Origin: Mesorhizobium denitrificans
GTDB taxonomy: Bacteria; Pseudomonadota; Alphaproteobacteria; Rhizobiales; Rhizobiaceae
Direction: 5' to 3'
Length of the DNA stretch: 64,000 bases
Assembly: GCF_003403035.1 (NCBI RefSeq)
Contig: NZ_QURN01000017.1
Location: forward strand, 22,040 to 86,039
A program made the translations under genes and the position numbers. Within the stretch, counting starts at the first letter, position 1; each line of letters begins with the position of its first letter. The notes under the pieces were generated by a model. It was not told where the DNA came from and ran no database searches. It was given only the letters and a program-made list of their open reading frames with translations. This document shows, in pieces, positions 63,630 to 64,000 of the stretch.

Positions 63630-64000
63630 TGTGGTACCGACTGGCAAAACTCTGGATGGCGGCCCTTCTGGCCGCCATACCTTCGGCTGCGCTGGCCGCG
63701 GAATGGATCGTCACACCCTCCGACGGGCCGACGCTCTCGGCCGTTCTTAAAGCGGCGGCTCCGGGCGACAGGATACGCCTCAAGCCGGGCCGGCACGACG
63801 GGCCTTTGATCATCGACAAGCCGGTGACGCTCGACGGCGAGGACGGGGCCAGCATCGTCGGCAACGGCGAGGGCAGCGTCGTCACCATCGAGGCGGAGAA
63901 GGTTACCGTGCGCGGCATCGAGGTCACCGGCTCGGGCATGAACCTGTCGACGCTGGATTCCGGCATCTTCGCCGCCCGGACGGCGACCGGCGCGATCATC
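63629..64000 (+). CDS. nosD: NosD, copper-site maturation protein (partial)
   Basis: It starts by TGATG overlap at [30 protein letters not shown] (signal). The visible part PSDGPTLSAVLKAAAPGDRIRLKPGRHDGPLIIDKPVTLDGEDGASIVGNGEGSVVTIEAEKVTVRGIEVTGSG is the NosD beta-helix repeat start. NosD acts in CuZ assembly. The gene runs past the window end. Confidence 0.92.
   Translation, partial: MWYRLAKLWMAALLAAIPSAALAAEWIVTPSDGPTLSAVLKAAAPGDRIRLKPGRHDGPLIIDKPVTLDGEDGASIVGNGEGSVVTIEAEKVTVRGIEVTGSGMNLSTLDSGIFAARTATGAII

Noticed and set aside
61764..63647. A 627-codon open frame antisense to nosZ
   Set aside because: It mirrors the high-GC codon pattern of nosZ; the translation is low-complexity Val/Asp/His-rich and has no ribosome site. 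It is a shadow.

Overview
The window looks like DNA from a Hyphomicrobiales (rhizobial/Brucella-like) alphaproteobacterium. The grounds are high GC with GC-rich third positions, rhizobium-type families (SyrB-like, DUF736, DUF982, DUF2493, strawberry-notch helicase, pRiA4b ORF-3) and a nosRZD denitrification cluster. About the first 51.7 kb is one conjugative module (plasmid or integrative element; no Rep or integrase gene is visible). The last 12 kb is a different, IS-scarred backbone ending in nosR, nosZ and the start of nosD.

Layout. (1) 1-19.3 kb: mostly + strand accessory genes. These are many small hypotheticals, a Phd/PemK-like toxin-antitoxin pair, a divergent SyrB-like regulator, a giant methyltransferase-strawberry-notch helicase, a Toprim protein, DUF2493, a Fic toxin with a small partner, two DUF736 proteins and a WGR protein. 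(2) 19.66-19.87 kb: a probable oriT. A 22-bp palindrome abuts a TATCCTG/CC nic-like sequence read on the - strand, followed by nested long inverted repeats. (3) 19.97-20.18 kb: an array of TGCG[TC][GC]ATT-type repeats, then parA/virC1-like, a ribbon-helix-helix (RHH) gene, a second RHH gene and a relaxase. (4) 24-31.7 kb: variable cargo, including an overlapping wHTH-protein kinase-TPR operon (candidate defence system), a broken SRAP gene and a decayed copy of the virD4 3' end. (5) 31.7-46.4 kb, - strand: a complete VirB/D4 type IV secretion system (virB1-virB6 and virB8-virB11-virD4) plus a second lytic transglycosylase and a small lipoprotein. (6) 46.5-51.7 kb: lipoprotein, membrane protein, three tandem secreted SNase-fold proteins and other exported proteins, the last TrbM-like. 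(7) 51.7-64 kb: thioesterase, an ISKra4-like element with a passenger gene, a truncated CBS gene, DUF488, ferritin-like protein, a frameshifted IS256-family element directly upstream of an FNR/NNR-type box, nosR, nosZ and nosD (cut by the window end).

How it fits together. If the nic call is right, the transferred strand is the - strand and enters the recipient with 19.84 kb first, running toward position 1. The 1-19 kb block is then the leading region, and its genes point toward oriT as expected for such regions. An operator-like motif (consensus TTATAC-N4-GTATAA) recurs upstream of the parA/RHH operon, the relaxase, both T4SS operons and the exported-protein operon, which suggests one plasmid regulon. 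The Fic toxin and the relaxase share a near-identical C-terminal tail, so Fic may be a substrate of the same secretion channel.
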